In this document: positions 32,241 through 40,892 of the stretch, piece after piece | Layout of the letters: each line of letters starts with the position of its first letter | Numbering within the stretch: position 1 is the first letter of the stretch | DNA from: Occallatibacter riparius | Lineage (GTDB): Bacteria; Acidobacteriota; Terriglobia; Terriglobales; Acidobacteriaceae | Assembly: GCF_025264625.1 (NCBI RefSeq) | Contig: NZ_CP093313.1 | Span: 6,696,001 to 6,760,000 of the forward strand | DNA length: 64,000 bases | Reading direction: 5' to 3' | Made by a program: the position numbers and the translations under genes | The notes under the pieces: model-generated | Databases searched by the model: none | Told to the model about the DNA's origin: nothing | The model's input: only the letters and a program-made list of their open reading frames with translations

Positions 32241-33193
32241 ATCGAGTAGTCCCATTCTTCCTCCCAGAAGCGTTCGCTGAGGTACTTGTCAGCCGAGTCA
32301 GGAAATATGGTGACAATGGTTGCGCTGCGGCCGGCTGCCGCCTCTTCTCGCGCAATCTTCATGCTCGCCGCAACTGCTGCACCCGCGGAGATGCCCACCA
32401 GCAGGCCTTCTTCGCGGCCCAGACGTTGAACCGCGCTATATGCGGCTTCCGTTTCGATCTCGAGATTGCGATCGGCGAGCCCGGGATCGTAGATGGATGG
32501 CACGATGGCGGTAGCCATGTGCTTCATGCCCTCCAGTCCGTGAAACGGCGAGTCGGGTTGGAAGCTGATGGCCTGAATCGCCGGGTTGAATTCCTTCAGC
32601 CGGCGCGTGGTGCCCGTGAATGTACCGCTGGTGCCCAGGCCTGCAACAAAGTGCGTGAGCTGCCCGCCGGTCTGCTCCCAGATTTCGACGGCTGTCGTGT
32701 TGTAGTGCGCCTGCCAGTTGGCTGGGTTCGAGTACTGATCAGCATAGAAAAACTTTTCGGGCGACTCGGCGGCCAACTCGCGCGCACGCCGGATAGCCCC
32801 ATCGGAGCCCTGACCGGGATCGGTCCACTCCACCTCCGCACCATAAGCGCGCAGGATGTGCTTGCGCTCCGGCGAAACATTACTGGGCATGCAGAGCAGC
32901 ACGGGAAAGCCGAGAGCCGCACCCAGCATGGCAAATGCAATTCCGGTGTTGCCGCTGGTTGCATCGAGCAGCGTCTTGCCATGCGCCAGCAGCCCGCGGT
33001 CGAGCGCGTCACGCACCATCGACCACGCAGCGCGGTCCTTCACGCTTCCGGCGGGGTTCACCCACTCGGCCTTGGCCAGAAGAGTGATACCCGGCAGATC
33101 GCGAGCGACCTTCTCCAGGCGCAACAGAGGTGTGTTGCCGATGCGGTCAGCCACCAGCAACCCAGGCCGAGGATGCGTGGGCGTCGTCTTCAT
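32237..33193 (-). CDS. cysM: cysteine synthase (CysM type), 318 aa
   Basis: PLP-dependent enzyme that makes cysteine from an activated serine. The Schiff-base lysine is Lys52 in NPAGSVKDRAA. TSGNTGIAFA is the substrate loop and GTSGTFTGTTRRLKEF binds PLP phosphate. The length and sequence style fit the CysM branch (about 320). Beside mec and cysO it probably uses O-phosphoserine and CysO-thiocarboxylate as sulfur donor, as in Mycobacterium; that is inference from the neighbourhood. A -10 (TATGAT) and weak -35 lie upstream, so it leads the cluster. Confidence 0.92.
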   Translation of the reverse strand: MKTTPTHPRPGLLVADRIGNTPLLRLEKVARDLPGITLLAKAEWVNPAGSVKDRAAWSMVRDALDRGLLAHGKTLLDATSGNTGIAFAMLGAALGFPVLLCMPSNVSPERKHILRAYGAEVEWTDPGQGSDGAIRRARELAAESPEKFFYADQYSNPANWQAHYNTTAVEIWEQTGGQLTHFVAGLGTSGTFTGTTRRLKEFNPAIQAISFQPDSPFHGLEGMKHMATAIVPSIYDPGLADRNLEIETEAAYSAVQRLGREEGLLVGISAGAAVAASMKIAREEAAAGRSATIVTIFPDSADKYLSERFWEEEWDYSI

Positions 33194-33216
33194 TCGTTTC
33201 GAGCGGGGAAGCGGCT

Positions 33217-33244
33217 ATCATAAAGAGTGCGGAAGTTTTCGCAA
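33217..33244 (-). promoter_or_regulatory. predicted cysM promoter
   Basis: Minus strand: -35 TTGCGA (33244-33239), 16-base spacer, -10 TATGAT (33222-33217). The ATG of cysM follows about 23 bases after the -10. The box shares its 85-bp region with the start of the divergent gene at 33279. Confidence 0.4.
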
Positions 33245-33278
33245 CTCTTGTCCTTATCCTCGCAGATTGGTGCGCATC

Positions 33279-33749
33279 ATGGCTCGCAAGACGAAGAAGA
33301 ACCGAAACTTTGAAGAGATGCTGGACGCGCTGCGCGCCCAGGGATTCGATGTGACTCCCTACGCGGGCGTCGACCACGGCATGCAGGTTTCAAAGAACGG
33401 CGTAGCCGCAGTGATCGTGCCCGGCGTAACAGATGCAAAGTGGGAGAGCGGCGGCGAGAAGCTGGCCGTAACGCCCGGTTTGCTGGTGCGCGGCGAAATT
33501 GCCCGCCTGCTTGATCGCGGCTATCAGAAATTCCTGGCGACGGCCAAGTTCGAATTACCCGCGACCGCGGCGCAGTTGCAGGCCATCCACGCCTTCACTG
33601 AGGAACTGAACCTCGTCACCGGCGCGCTCGGCTTGTTCAACGAGTCGCTCGGCACAACCAGTGACGTGTACCTCTACGATCGTGTGCGCGGACGCGAAGA
33701 GGAAAAGCAAAAGCCGCCGCGTCCCTGGGAACTGTCCGAAGGCCATTGA
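33279..33749 (+). CDS. conserved hypothetical protein, 156 aa
   Basis: Soluble mixed alpha/beta protein beginning MARKTKKNRNFEEML, with a basic N-terminus, a strand block (GVAAVIVPGVTDAKWESGGEKLAV) and a long helical C-terminal half ending in a Lys/Pro/Glu-rich segment. The length and codon use are those of a real gene; the frame runs open upstream on the opposite strand of cysM by chance. I recognise no family. Divergent from cysM. Confidence 0.65.
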   Translation: MARKTKKNRNFEEMLDALRAQGFDVTPYAGVDHGMQVSKNGVAAVIVPGVTDAKWESGGEKLAVTPGLLVRGEIARLLDRGYQKFLATAKFELPATAAQLQAIHAFTEELNLVTGALGLFNESLGTTSDVYLYDRVRGREEEKQKPPRPWELSEGH

Positions 33750-33810
33750 AACTGCGCTGAGGTACGTCTGTACATCGCGCACATTGGTCGCCTCCGGCCT
33801 CTCCGGCCCT

Positions 33811-33838
33811 TCCTTGCGGCTCCTTCCTGCCGCAAGGA
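33811..33838. terminator. intergenic hairpin between convergent genes
   Basis: TCCTTGCGG (33811-33819) pairs perfectly with CCGCAAGGA (33830-33838) around a 10-base loop. It lies between the convergent genes ending at 33749 and 33860 and could stop transcription in either direction. Its core matches the hairpin at 7535-7568. Confidence 0.5.
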
Positions 33839-33859
33839 CTCAACCCCACCCAGAACACC

Positions 33860-34279
33860 TTACGACGCCACCGCTAGCTGCTGATGCACGATCCGCGTGC
33901 TTCCCTTGCGCGGCCCGCGCTTGCGCGCGCTCATCACCTTGATGCGATCGAGCAGATCGTGCGCCGTGCAGTTCTTCTTGGCCAGCAGCAAATCCGCGCC
34001 GTGCAGCGAATCTCCCATCTTGGCCGGATCGCCGAGCAGGATCATCGGAATATGCGAAGCGATGTGTTTCAGGCGTTTCACCAGCTGGTCCCCATTCATC
34101 TGCGGCATTAGAAAATCTGTCAGCACCAGGTCGACCGGCATCTCCGAGAAGACTGCAATCGCATCGTGCGCGTTGTTGGCCGATACCACCCGGTATCCAT
34201 TGGTTGACAGCATGAACTTCAACACTGAGAGTTCCTGTTCGTTGTCGTCGACGCAGAGAATGATCTTTTTGGGACGCAT
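33860..34279 (-). CDS. stand-alone response-regulator receiver protein, 139 aa
   Basis: CheY-like receiver with acidic pocket Asp11-Asp12, phosphoacceptor Asp55 in TDFLMPQMNG and Lys101 in LLAKK. The switch position after strand four reads LLGD, so the usual Ser/Thr is absent, and the output may be altered. There is no output domain; the last 25 residues are basic (ARKRGPRKGSTRI). No histidine kinase gene is near. Confidence 0.9.
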   Translation of the reverse strand: MRPKKIILCVDDNEQELSVLKFMLSTNGYRVVSANNAHDAIAVFSEMPVDLVLTDFLMPQMNGDQLVKRLKHIASHIPMILLGDPAKMGDSLHGADLLLAKKNCTAHDLLDRIKVMSARKRGPRKGSTRIVHQQLAVAS

Positions 34280-34737
34280 GGAAACTTCTTCGCTCCTTCA
34301 CTCCGAAAATTGTTCTTGTCACCAGAGACACACGATTCCTGTCCCGCCTGAAGGCAGGTTTTCGTGGTCCAAATACCTATGCGCTTGGCCGCAGAAGGCT
34401 GTGCTTCCGGGTGGATTCGTACGTCGCAGCGTGGATGCGTGATCAGTTTCCCTGGCGGGCAAACCTCTCCGCAAGACACTCTCCGACAATCGGGGGCCCG
34501 GCAACAAGCAGCCTTCTCACGCGACCAGATTGCGTTGGAAGCCTGTTCAACTCCGGCTTATTCGCCGGCTGAATTCTTGTTCAATGCTTGGCAAGAGTAC
34601 GGTGATCGGAATCGCGTGTGAAGGGGGAAAAAGAAGCGAAACATCGCAGTGGAAAACCAGGACATGCAGAGGGAAATTGCATAGCCCGCACAAACGAAAG
34701 CATTTTTTAATATGAATTCCTGTTGAAAGCGTGTGTA
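34280..34737. other. 458-bp intergenic region
   Basis: Upstream region of the response regulator on the left and downstream of the PhzF gene on the right. Short open frames here have no start context or composition that would support a gene. A short hairpin with an AAGG core (near 34342-34356, GCCTGAAGGC) is followed by a T-run TTTT. I see nothing else in it. Confidence 0.4.
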
Positions 34738-35637
34738 TCACGGCAGGAAAAGCTGGCCTTTTGCAACAACGATGGTGCTACCCGCCACTCGAACATCCGT
34801 CACCCTCACACCGCTCCCATGCGCAGTGAGAAAAAGCTCACTCGGCCGCCCGATCTCCATGCCCTGCCTCACCAGAACCTTCTCGTCCGGCCGCACAATG
34901 CCCTTCCCCACCAGGTAGCTGATCGCGCACCCGGCTGCCGAACCTGTGGCTGGATCTTCTCCGCCGTAAAACTGCATCCTCGATCGAAAACTCGCACCCT
35001 CCCCCTGCGCCTCATCGCCCTCTGGAGCCATCACATAGAACCAGCGCGCACCCCGTGCCCTGAGCCAGGCAGTCGCCCTATTCTGGTTCACGCGCAGTCG
35101 CCTCAGTGCCTCCACTGAGCGCAGCAGAACGATCGCGAAGGCCGTGCCCGTGGACACCACCTGCGGAGTGGCCCGCGCGTCAAGATCGTCGATACCTAGG
35201 CCGCAAAGCCCGGCCACTTCTCCGCGGTCGAGTTCCGCTCCAAACTCGGGATCGCGTTGCGTCATCTCTCCGTAGAGGCCGTCGCCGCTGAACCGCACCG
35301 GAATCGGCCCCACATTCTCGGCCAGCTTCACAGTCTCGTCGCGAACCGTCTCCGGCGCACTCAGCTTCAGAACGCTGGCCGTGCCCAGGGTCGGATGCCC
35401 GGCAAACGGCAGTTCTTCCTCCGTGGTGAAGATCCGCACCCGCACGCCTTCTCCGGCTTCAACCTCCGCGGCGCGACGCTCCACGAACGTCGTCTCCGAA
35501 AGGTTGAACTCCTTGGCGATGGTCTGCATCTGTTCGGTGCTCAGCCCGGCGGTGTTCATCACAACCGCAAGCGGATTGCCCGCGAACGCCTCGCTGCTGA
35601 ACACGTCGGCAATGTAGTATTCGAGAACTGCGCTCAT
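34738..35637 (-). CDS. PhzF family isomerase, 299 aa
   Basis: Diaminopimelate-epimerase-like fold of the PhzF family. VLEYYIADVFSSEAFAGNPLAVV and LSETTFVE (with the conserved Glu after Ser), FTTEEELPFAGHPTLGTA and YGGEDPATGSAAG are the two domain signatures. It lacks the two catalytic cysteines of true epimerases, as is normal for PhzF. Substrate unknown outside phenazine producers; there are no phenazine genes here. GGAGGT lies 5 bases before the ATG, and a small hairpin (CTACC/GGTAG) precedes it. Confidence 0.93.
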   Translation of the reverse strand: MSAVLEYYIADVFSSEAFAGNPLAVVMNTAGLSTEQMQTIAKEFNLSETTFVERRAAEVEAGEGVRVRIFTTEEELPFAGHPTLGTASVLKLSAPETVRDETVKLAENVGPIPVRFSGDGLYGEMTQRDPEFGAELDRGEVAGLCGLGIDDLDARATPQVVSTGTAFAIVLLRSVEALRRLRVNQNRATAWLRARGARWFYVMAPEGDEAQGEGASFRSRMQFYGGEDPATGSAAGCAISYLVGKGIVRPDEKVLVRQGMEIGRPSELFLTAHGSGVRVTDVRVAGSTIVVAKGQLFLP

Positions 35638-35799
35638 CTCTACCTCCAGGTCCCTACCCTGAAGGTAGGCTATCGCCCCGACTGCACGATAGCTTTCGCG
35701 GACTGATGGCCAAAAAATGCGCCATGGCGGAAAGAGAGAAACGCGGCTCTGATGCTCAAGCAGGGATCGAATCTATGGGCCGAACAAGGCACTGCCCGT

Positions 35800-36066
35800 C
35801 TAACTAATCTTCTTATCCAGCGCGATCAGAGGCCGCGGCAGACGCGTGCCTGCGCGATCCAGGAATAAGCGCATCCGCAGAGCCTCTGCACGCTCCACAG
35901 CCACCAGACGAACCTGGCGCCGAATGTGATCCTGATCAGTGAGAAACTGAAGCTGCGCCTCGTCGAAGTCTGCTCCCTCTTCAAGCCGCGCGATCCGCTC
36001 TTCGATGCTGCGTCGAAACCGCGGACTGATTTCGAATCCCTCTTGCACCATCGGCTCCCGCATCAT
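35800..36066 (-). CDS. hypothetical protein, 88 aa
   Basis: Short soluble helical protein starting MMREPMVQEGFEI, with GGAG 8 bases upstream, rich in Arg and Glu (RRSIEERIARLEEGADF, RRQVRLVAVERAEALRMRLF). No family recognised; the pattern of charged heptads suggests a coiled coil. The frame is open for another 36 codons upstream, but that part is unlikely to be coding. Confidence 0.5.
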   Translation of the reverse strand: MMREPMVQEGFEISPRFRRSIEERIARLEEGADFDEAQLQFLTDQDHIRRQVRLVAVERAEALRMRLFLDRAGTRLPRPLIALDKKIS

Positions 36067-36285
36067 GGCTTTCTCCTGCTTTCTACTATCGAGCTCAAGT
36101 TTTCTTTTACAGAGCCGATAGTAGAGATGAGCCGAATTATGCGCCAGATTACGACTTCCCTCCATGCCACTCATACAAAAGTAACGATTTGTCTCGAAAC
36201 GCTACAGTGTCCGATTTTGCGGCAGTTTTCCCGTTCGCACCTTAGATCTGCCTTCTAAGTCGCCCTAACTCGCGATAACTCGAAC

Positions 36286-37104
36286 CTACTTCGCTTTGCT
36301 GGCTCTGGTTCCCGCATCGGCGACAGCAAGCACGATGTGCGTGCCGTCTTCCAGGTGCACATTCTGCAGGTTACCAATCAGCGCTCCAGAGGCATTCGCA
36401 AACGGCTGCCCGTCCGCATTCGCCGCCAGCAGCACGCCGGGAACACCGGTCGTCTCGATCGTCACATCGCCCTGCCGCGACACCACCGTTCCCGTCGCAT
36501 TCTTTCCAGTGGGAGCGCTGCCGCCAATCGACGACATAGATCCGCGCACAGCGCGCCCGTCTGCCCGATCGGCAGGCGCAACTGCGGCCGTGCCGCCCAT
36601 AGTCTGACTCTCCTCCGCCGCAGTATTGACTGACTGCAGCACCGACTTGATGGGCAGGCTCTTTCCGCTCGTCAACTGTGCGCGATCAAACACGACCGTC
36701 ACTTTCGCGTTTCCGCTTGCATTCCCGGCCGGCTGCGCATCCACAACGCGTCCCATGATCTTCGATCCCGTGGGGATCACCACTCCACCCGCAGTGGAGG
36801 CCTTGTCCGTCGTGCGCACGATGACGGCATCTCCCGCCTTCGCCGTCGCGGAATCGACTTTGTTCTCGAGGATCCCAGCTACCGGGCGAAGCCGTCCGTT
36901 ATTCACTTCCGGGGCACTCGCGGTGCTTGTGACAGCAACAGCCCTCTGATTGGACTTCTGCGCTGCGTCAGGCTGGTGCTGTGCTGCTGCGTCAGCCGGC
37001 TGCAACTGTGAGGGCAAGGTCCCCGCTGTCTGTTGCGCCCCCAGTGAAACGTTGATAAGTCCGGCCAGCGTGAGAACCGGAAGATATAGCTTTAGGTTTC
37101 GCAT
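36286..37104 (-). CDS. exported Ala/Ser-rich protein, paralog of the next gene, 272 aa
   Basis: Signal peptide (MRNLKLYLPVLTLAGLINVSLG), a low-complexity linker, then a conserved beta domain LDSATAKAGDAVIVRTT...IPTGSKIMGRVVDAQ...VVFDRAQLTSGKSLPIKSVLQSV and a C-terminal NVHLEDGTHIVLAVADA. The block order and several strings are shared with the 37409 gene, so they arose by duplication. The beta domain pattern (keep a surface property constant while a parameter changes) looks like TrbI/VirB10-type or SH3-like folds, but I cannot name it. Role unknown; perhaps an envelope protein. Confidence 0.75.
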   Translation of the reverse strand: MRNLKLYLPVLTLAGLINVSLGAQQTAGTLPSQLQPADAAAQHQPDAAQKSNQRAVAVTSTASAPEVNNGRLRPVAGILENKVDSATAKAGDAVIVRTTDKASTAGGVVIPTGSKIMGRVVDAQPAGNASGNAKVTVVFDRAQLTSGKSLPIKSVLQSVNTAAEESQTMGGTAAVAPADRADGRAVRGSMSSIGGSAPTGKNATGTVVSRQGDVTIETTGVPGVLLAANADGQPFANASGALIGNLQNVHLEDGTHIVLAVADAGTRASKAK

Positions 37105-37355
37105 AGATAAATAAACCTCCGTCGGTTTCCCACCCCCAGGCCCGGTGATATACCGGCGAATGCGGGAAACACAACGGAGGTTCTTGCAGCGCCCATGCCA
37201 ATGGACGAAGAACAACAATTTCGAGCGAAGAGACTCGTTACAAACGTCTTACACGCCAGGCAACCCTTGCAGCGCACCGTGGGAATGCGAAAATGTTTCG
37301 CTTCGGCGCGTAAATTCGGCCACATCTATCTCGGCCGGGATCCGGAATAGCTTCT

Positions 37356-37399
37356 GGCTTTGCGGCCGGGGGAGGCTTAATTCGCCCGGCCGCGAAGCC
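37356..37399 (-). terminator. hairpin downstream of the 37409 gene
   Basis: GGCTTTGCGGCCGGG (37356-37370) pairs with CCCGGCCGCGAAGCC (37385-37399), 15 bp with one G-T pair, around a 14-base loop. It lies 10 bp past the stop. No T-run follows on the minus strand. Confidence 0.5.
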
Positions 37400-37408
37400 A
37401 AACCAAGG

Positions 37409-38407
37409 CTACTTTTCAACCGCGGAAGACACTCCCAAAACCATCTGGGTGCCGTTGTCGAGATGTACGTTCCTGTTCGAAGCAGAAAGCATTCCTGAGG
37501 CCGCGCCGGAGGCATCGCCGCCCAGCATCACTCCCGGAACGCCTGTTGCATGCGTGCCCAGCGAGCCGGCGCCCGCCCCAGTGAGGGCGCCGTGACCCGC
37601 ATTTGCCGTCGTGCCGCCGGCCGCGCCCAGCGTCCCGTGCGCAGCAGAACCCAGTCCTGCGCCGGCACTGGTCGTGCCCGATCCCACGGCACTTACGGTT
37701 CCCCCAGCTACAGAGCCAGCGGACCCCAGGGCCCCGCGGCTTCCCCCGCCGACAAGCCCACCGCCCGAACGAACGCCCATGGCCCCCCCGCCAACGCCCG
37801 CGCCGCCGGGGGCTGGCGCCGATGCAAACATATCCTCGTCTCCCGCCGCAGCCGCATTCACGGCTGCAGCCGAAGGCGAAACCGACTCAATCACCGAATG
37901 AATGGCCATGCTCTCGCCGTTGCGCAGCTCAGCGCGATCAAAGGCCACCCCCAGCTCGGAATCCTGATTCCCGCTGCCGTGCGCCTTCACATCGGTCACA
38001 TGCCCAATCAGCCTGCTGCCCTTGGGGATTTCCCGGCCCTCTGCGGTGCGCGCCTTCTGCGTGGTCTTCATCACCACCGGATCGCCCACTTTGGCGGTCT
38101 TCGAATCGAGCCTTCCAACCAGTTCTCCATTCACGGGAGTCATCTGTACAGTTCCGGCGGCTGATCCGCCGCTGGCTGCATTGGCAGAGCCGAGGCTGTT
38201 CGTCGCCGACGCATTGCCCGCAGCCGAAGCCTGCGCGCTACCGCCCTGGCGGCTGGCCTGGGCGCTAGCACTAGCCGACTGGCCAGCCTGCACTCCGGGC
38301 GCAGACGCCGACGCGGATTGTTGAGTGGAACCGCTTGCCTTTTGCGAGACAACAGGGAAAGAAGAGCAAAGTACGACCGCAACCGCGAGAACCATAAAGG
38401 TCTTCAT
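37409..38407 (-). CDS. exported Gly/Ala/Ser-rich protein, paralog of the previous gene, 332 aa
   Basis: Signal peptide (MKTFMVLAVAVVLCSSFPVVS), a Ser/Ala/Gln-rich stretch, then the conserved beta domain LDSKTAKVGDPVVMKTT...IPKGSRLIGHVTDVK...VAFDRAELRNGESMAIHSVIESV. A long Gly/Ala/Ser-rich region follows (about 190-290, GGAGVGGGAMGVRSGGGL and similar), and the end NVHLDNGTQMVLGVSSA matches the neighbour. The middle region is flexible, as in surface or matrix proteins. It lies 304 bp upstream of its paralog on the same strand. Confidence 0.75.
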   Translation of the reverse strand: MKTFMVLAVAVVLCSSFPVVSQKASGSTQQSASASAPGVQAGQSASASAQASRQGGSAQASAAGNASATNSLGSANAASGGSAAGTVQMTPVNGELVGRLDSKTAKVGDPVVMKTTQKARTAEGREIPKGSRLIGHVTDVKAHGSGNQDSELGVAFDRAELRNGESMAIHSVIESVSPSAAAVNAAAAGDEDMFASAPAPGGAGVGGGAMGVRSGGGLVGGGSRGALGSAGSVAGGTVSAVGSGTTSAGAGLGSAAHGTLGAAGGTTANAGHGALTGAGAGSLGTHATGVPGVMLGGDASGAASGMLSASNRNVHLDNGTQMVLGVSSAVEK

Positions 38408-38771
38408 GGATTCGTATCTCCTGAATTGTTTGTTGGTTATCCGCTTTCTCTGATCGGCCGCTCCCAGTCCGGCCGGGAAATGCAATGTCAACGCCTGACC
38501 TATATGCATCTGGCGCGCCAAACCGGCCCAAATACCGCAAGCCCCAGATTTTCAGCGGTTTGGTTCCGAACCACGAAAAATGACCTCGCTCCGCTTACAC
38601 CAGTGAGAGGCAACAGAGCCGTGGAATTGTGTAATTTTTTCCCGAAAGGGTCGAAGGCGAGAGTCTGACTTGAGCGAGTAGCTGAGGGCTGGCTACTGTG
38701 GCGGGCAGGGACGGCAGGCAAGGGCCGCCTGAACTCGGAGAGGGGTGAGTCAGGCGGCGCGTTTGAATGAG
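38408..38771. other. 364-bp intergenic region
   Basis: Upstream region of the Ala-rich exported gene and downstream of the DUF4142 gene. It contains a GC-rich hairpin at 38724-38758 (listed separately). I see no gene or strong promoter in the rest. Confidence 0.4.
38724..38758 (-). terminator. hairpin after the DUF4142 gene
   Basis: GCCGCCTGA (38724-38732) and TCAGGCGGC (38750-38758) pair perfectly, and ACTC/GAGT extend the stem inward. It lies 13 bp past the stop of the DUF4142 gene. No T-run. Confidence 0.5.
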
Positions 38772-39299
38772 TTACTGTGCAGGCTTGGCGGAGGGCTTGG
38801 CCTTGGCCAGTTCCTTGGCCGCGTCAAGATGCTTCTGCAGGACCGGCAGGGCGGCGGTCGCATACGACTTGATCGCATCGCTCTGCGCCATAGTCGACTC
38901 CTTCTTGTACATCGCGATCGCCTTCTCATGTCCTGCGATCATGTCCTGGATGTACTTCTTGTCGAAAGCGGCGCCCTTTAGCTTCTGCATGGGGTCGATC
39001 ATGGCCTTGTTATGGGTGGCATCGATCGCATCGGGCACATTGAGATTGGCCTGCTGCGCAATCGTCTTCAGCTGGTTGTAATCGCTGGTGTGGTCGGTCA
39101 CGAGCGTCTGCGCAAAGTCCTTGACCGGCTGCGCGTCTCCGTTACTCGCCGCGAGCTGGCCCAGATTAGCTTCAACCATGTCCGTCTGGGCCGCCATCTC
39201 GATAAATTGTTGATCCCCGCCGGCCTTCTCGGCCTTCTTCTGCCCGAAAGCGGGCACTGCAAGCGCCAGACAACATACACACGTAAGCATGCGATTCAT
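38772..39299 (-). CDS. exported DUF4142 domain protein, 175 aa
   Basis: Signal peptide (MLTCVCCLALAVPAFG), then the DUF4142 four-helix bundle with FIEMAAQTDMVEANLGQLAAS, DFAQTLVTDHTSDYNQL and KYIQDMIAGHEKAIAMYKKE. The length and pattern are typical. Members are exported and common in soil bacteria; function unknown. Single gene. Confidence 0.92.
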   Translation of the reverse strand: MNRMLTCVCCLALAVPAFGQKKAEKAGGDQQFIEMAAQTDMVEANLGQLAASNGDAQPVKDFAQTLVTDHTSDYNQLKTIAQQANLNVPDAIDATHNKAMIDPMQKLKGAAFDKKYIQDMIAGHEKAIAMYKKESTMAQSDAIKSYATAALPVLQKHLDAAKELAKAKPSAKPAQ

Positions 39300-39466
39300 T
39301 CTGATTTTTCTCCCGATGTGAAGTGAGAAGCTGGGTTTCCACCGGGAGCTTGGATGCAGGATCGAAATAAACAGTGGCCAAGGAAAGTGTGATCAGGGTG
39401 ATCAGATCCGGCCGGTCAGGGGATCAAGGTTCCATTTTGGGCAGGAACTCCGGGGGTCGGTTTTCT

Positions 39467-39480
39467 ATTCCGTATTCCCT
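39467..39480. repeat. short heptad repeat (ATTCCNT)
   Basis: Two seven-base units ATTCCGT and ATTCCCT, just downstream of the VWA gene at 39485. They belong to the AGGGANT family in reverse orientation and are a minimal or decayed copy. Confidence 0.45.
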
Positions 39481-39484
39481 GCTT

Positions 39485-40552
39485 CTATTGGCCGCGCCCC
39501 TTCTCCGGCTCCGCCTTAGGCGCGAAGTACCCCTTGCGCACCTGGACATGCGTGCCTTCTCCGCAGCTCACTGCAACATGCCTGAAGCTGCCATCGAGCT
39601 TCGCGTTTGACGGCGTGTAGGTTCCCACGTACTGCGTGCGTAGTTCATCCTGAATCTGCTGGAAGGCCGCCTGGAGCTTCTTGCCGTTGTTGCCCACATT
39701 GATCAGGCGCCCGCCCGTCTCCTCTGACAGCTTCTTGGCTGCCGAGTAGCCCCCGTAGCCCATCTGGAAACCGCCGTAAAATCCCGTATCGGCGATGAGA
39801 ATGACGTAGATGATCGCGTTGGAGCGCTGGGCCGCGGCAATGGCGTCCTGAATCTTGGTGCGGCTGCCCTGGTCCTCGCCGTCCGTAAGGATGATCATCG
39901 CTTTCCGGCCAGTCTCCTGGCTCAGCTTTTCATTGGCCGCAAGATAGATGGCGTCGTAAAGCAGCGTGCCCTTGGGCTGGCCTACGGTCGGCACGGTGCC
40001 GCCTCCCAGCCCGGGAATGCCGCTCGACCCGTTCCCGCCCGCCGTATTGATCTGGGCCTTGCGCATCGCTCGGGCAAGCTGGTGGGCGTTGTTGGTGTAA
40101 TCCTGCAACAAGTCCACGTCCACGTCGAACGAAAGCAGGAACGCTTCGTCCTTCTTGCGCAGCACCTCGCTCAGGAACTCCGCGCCGGCGTCCTCTTCGA
40201 GCGGCAGAACATACTCCTGGCTACCGGAGGTGTCCAGCATGATGCCCAGCGTCAGCGGCAGGTCGGTCTCTGCCGTGAAGTTACGCCACTTCTGCGGCGC
40301 CTTGTCTTCCTCCACGGTGCAGTTGTCCTTGTTAAGGTGCGGAACGAGCTGGCCCGACTTGTCCTTCACAGTAAAGAACAGGTCCACAAGGCTGCTCTCA
40401 AGCTTGAAAGTAGCGACAGGCTGGTCGTCTTCCGGCTGGGCGGGAGCATGGCTCACCGGGGGAGCATCGGGCGACGGAGCAAGCTGCGCCCACGCCCCGG
40501 CACCGGCAACAGGAAGGAACAACACGAAAGAGGCCAGACTGCGGAAATGCAT
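39485..40552 (-). CDS. exported VWA-domain protein, acidobacterial VWFA-related type, 355 aa
   Basis: Signal peptide (VLFLPVAGAGAWA), then the acidobacterial VWFA-related domain. N-terminal FKLESSLVDLFFTVKDKSGQLV and the strand LTLGIMLDTSGSQ give the metal-ion-dependent adhesion site DTSGS (DxSxS); TDGEDQGS supplies the third metal ligand. The rest is the Rossmann-like VWA fold. Such proteins are common in Acidobacteria in many copies, with probable roles at the cell surface. The divergent neighbour is its relative, but there the metal site is degenerate. Confidence 0.9.
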   Translation of the reverse strand: MHFRSLASFVLFLPVAGAGAWAQLAPSPDAPPVSHAPAQPEDDQPVATFKLESSLVDLFFTVKDKSGQLVPHLNKDNCTVEEDKAPQKWRNFTAETDLPLTLGIMLDTSGSQEYVLPLEEDAGAEFLSEVLRKKDEAFLLSFDVDVDLLQDYTNNAHQLARAMRKAQINTAGGNGSSGIPGLGGGTVPTVGQPKGTLLYDAIYLAANEKLSQETGRKAMIILTDGEDQGSRTKIQDAIAAAQRSNAIIYVILIADTGFYGGFQMGYGGYSAAKKLSEETGGRLINVGNNGKKLQAAFQQIQDELRTQYVGTYTPSNAKLDGSFRHVAVSCGEGTHVQVRKGYFAPKAEPEKGRGQ

Positions 40553-40610
40553 GTCACACCATTAGACGCCGTTTCCAGTGTTGAAGAGAGCATAGTACGA
40601 AACAGTGTGA

Positions 40611-40739
40611 AGGGAATAGGGATTAGGGAGTAGGGAGTAGAAGGCAAGACAATCGATTTCCTTCGGCCGGGTTGTTCAAGTTCAGCCGCCGATCCCTCAC
40701 GCGGCAGTCCTATTCCCTATTCCCTATTCCCTACTCCCT
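40611..40739. repeat. inverted pair of heptad arrays (AGGGANT) between the two VWA genes
   Basis: Left array 40611-40638: AGGGAAT, AGGGATT, AGGGAGT, AGGGAGT. Right array 40712-40739: ATTCCCT three times and ACTCCCT, that is, the same unit in reverse orientation. The core between them is 73 bp and shows no gene. The pair lies in the 340-bp gap between two divergent VWA genes. No convincing promoter boxes were found in the rest of the gap. Confidence 0.85.
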
Positions 40740-40892
40740 GCCTTTAAGGCAAACAAGTGCCCTCCCGGCGCGTCTGATAATCTGACGGATGAAACGCCCT
40801 TGACTTGACGACGTGATGAGCACAGAGTCGTGTAGTGTCGTCAGGGCTTTGCGCCAGCCTTTTTGTGGCGATTGACGGAGGAAAGACTACCG

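Noticed and set aside
34364..34621. 85-codon frame in the intergenic region
   Set aside because: No ribosome site, atypical composition and no recognisable pattern.
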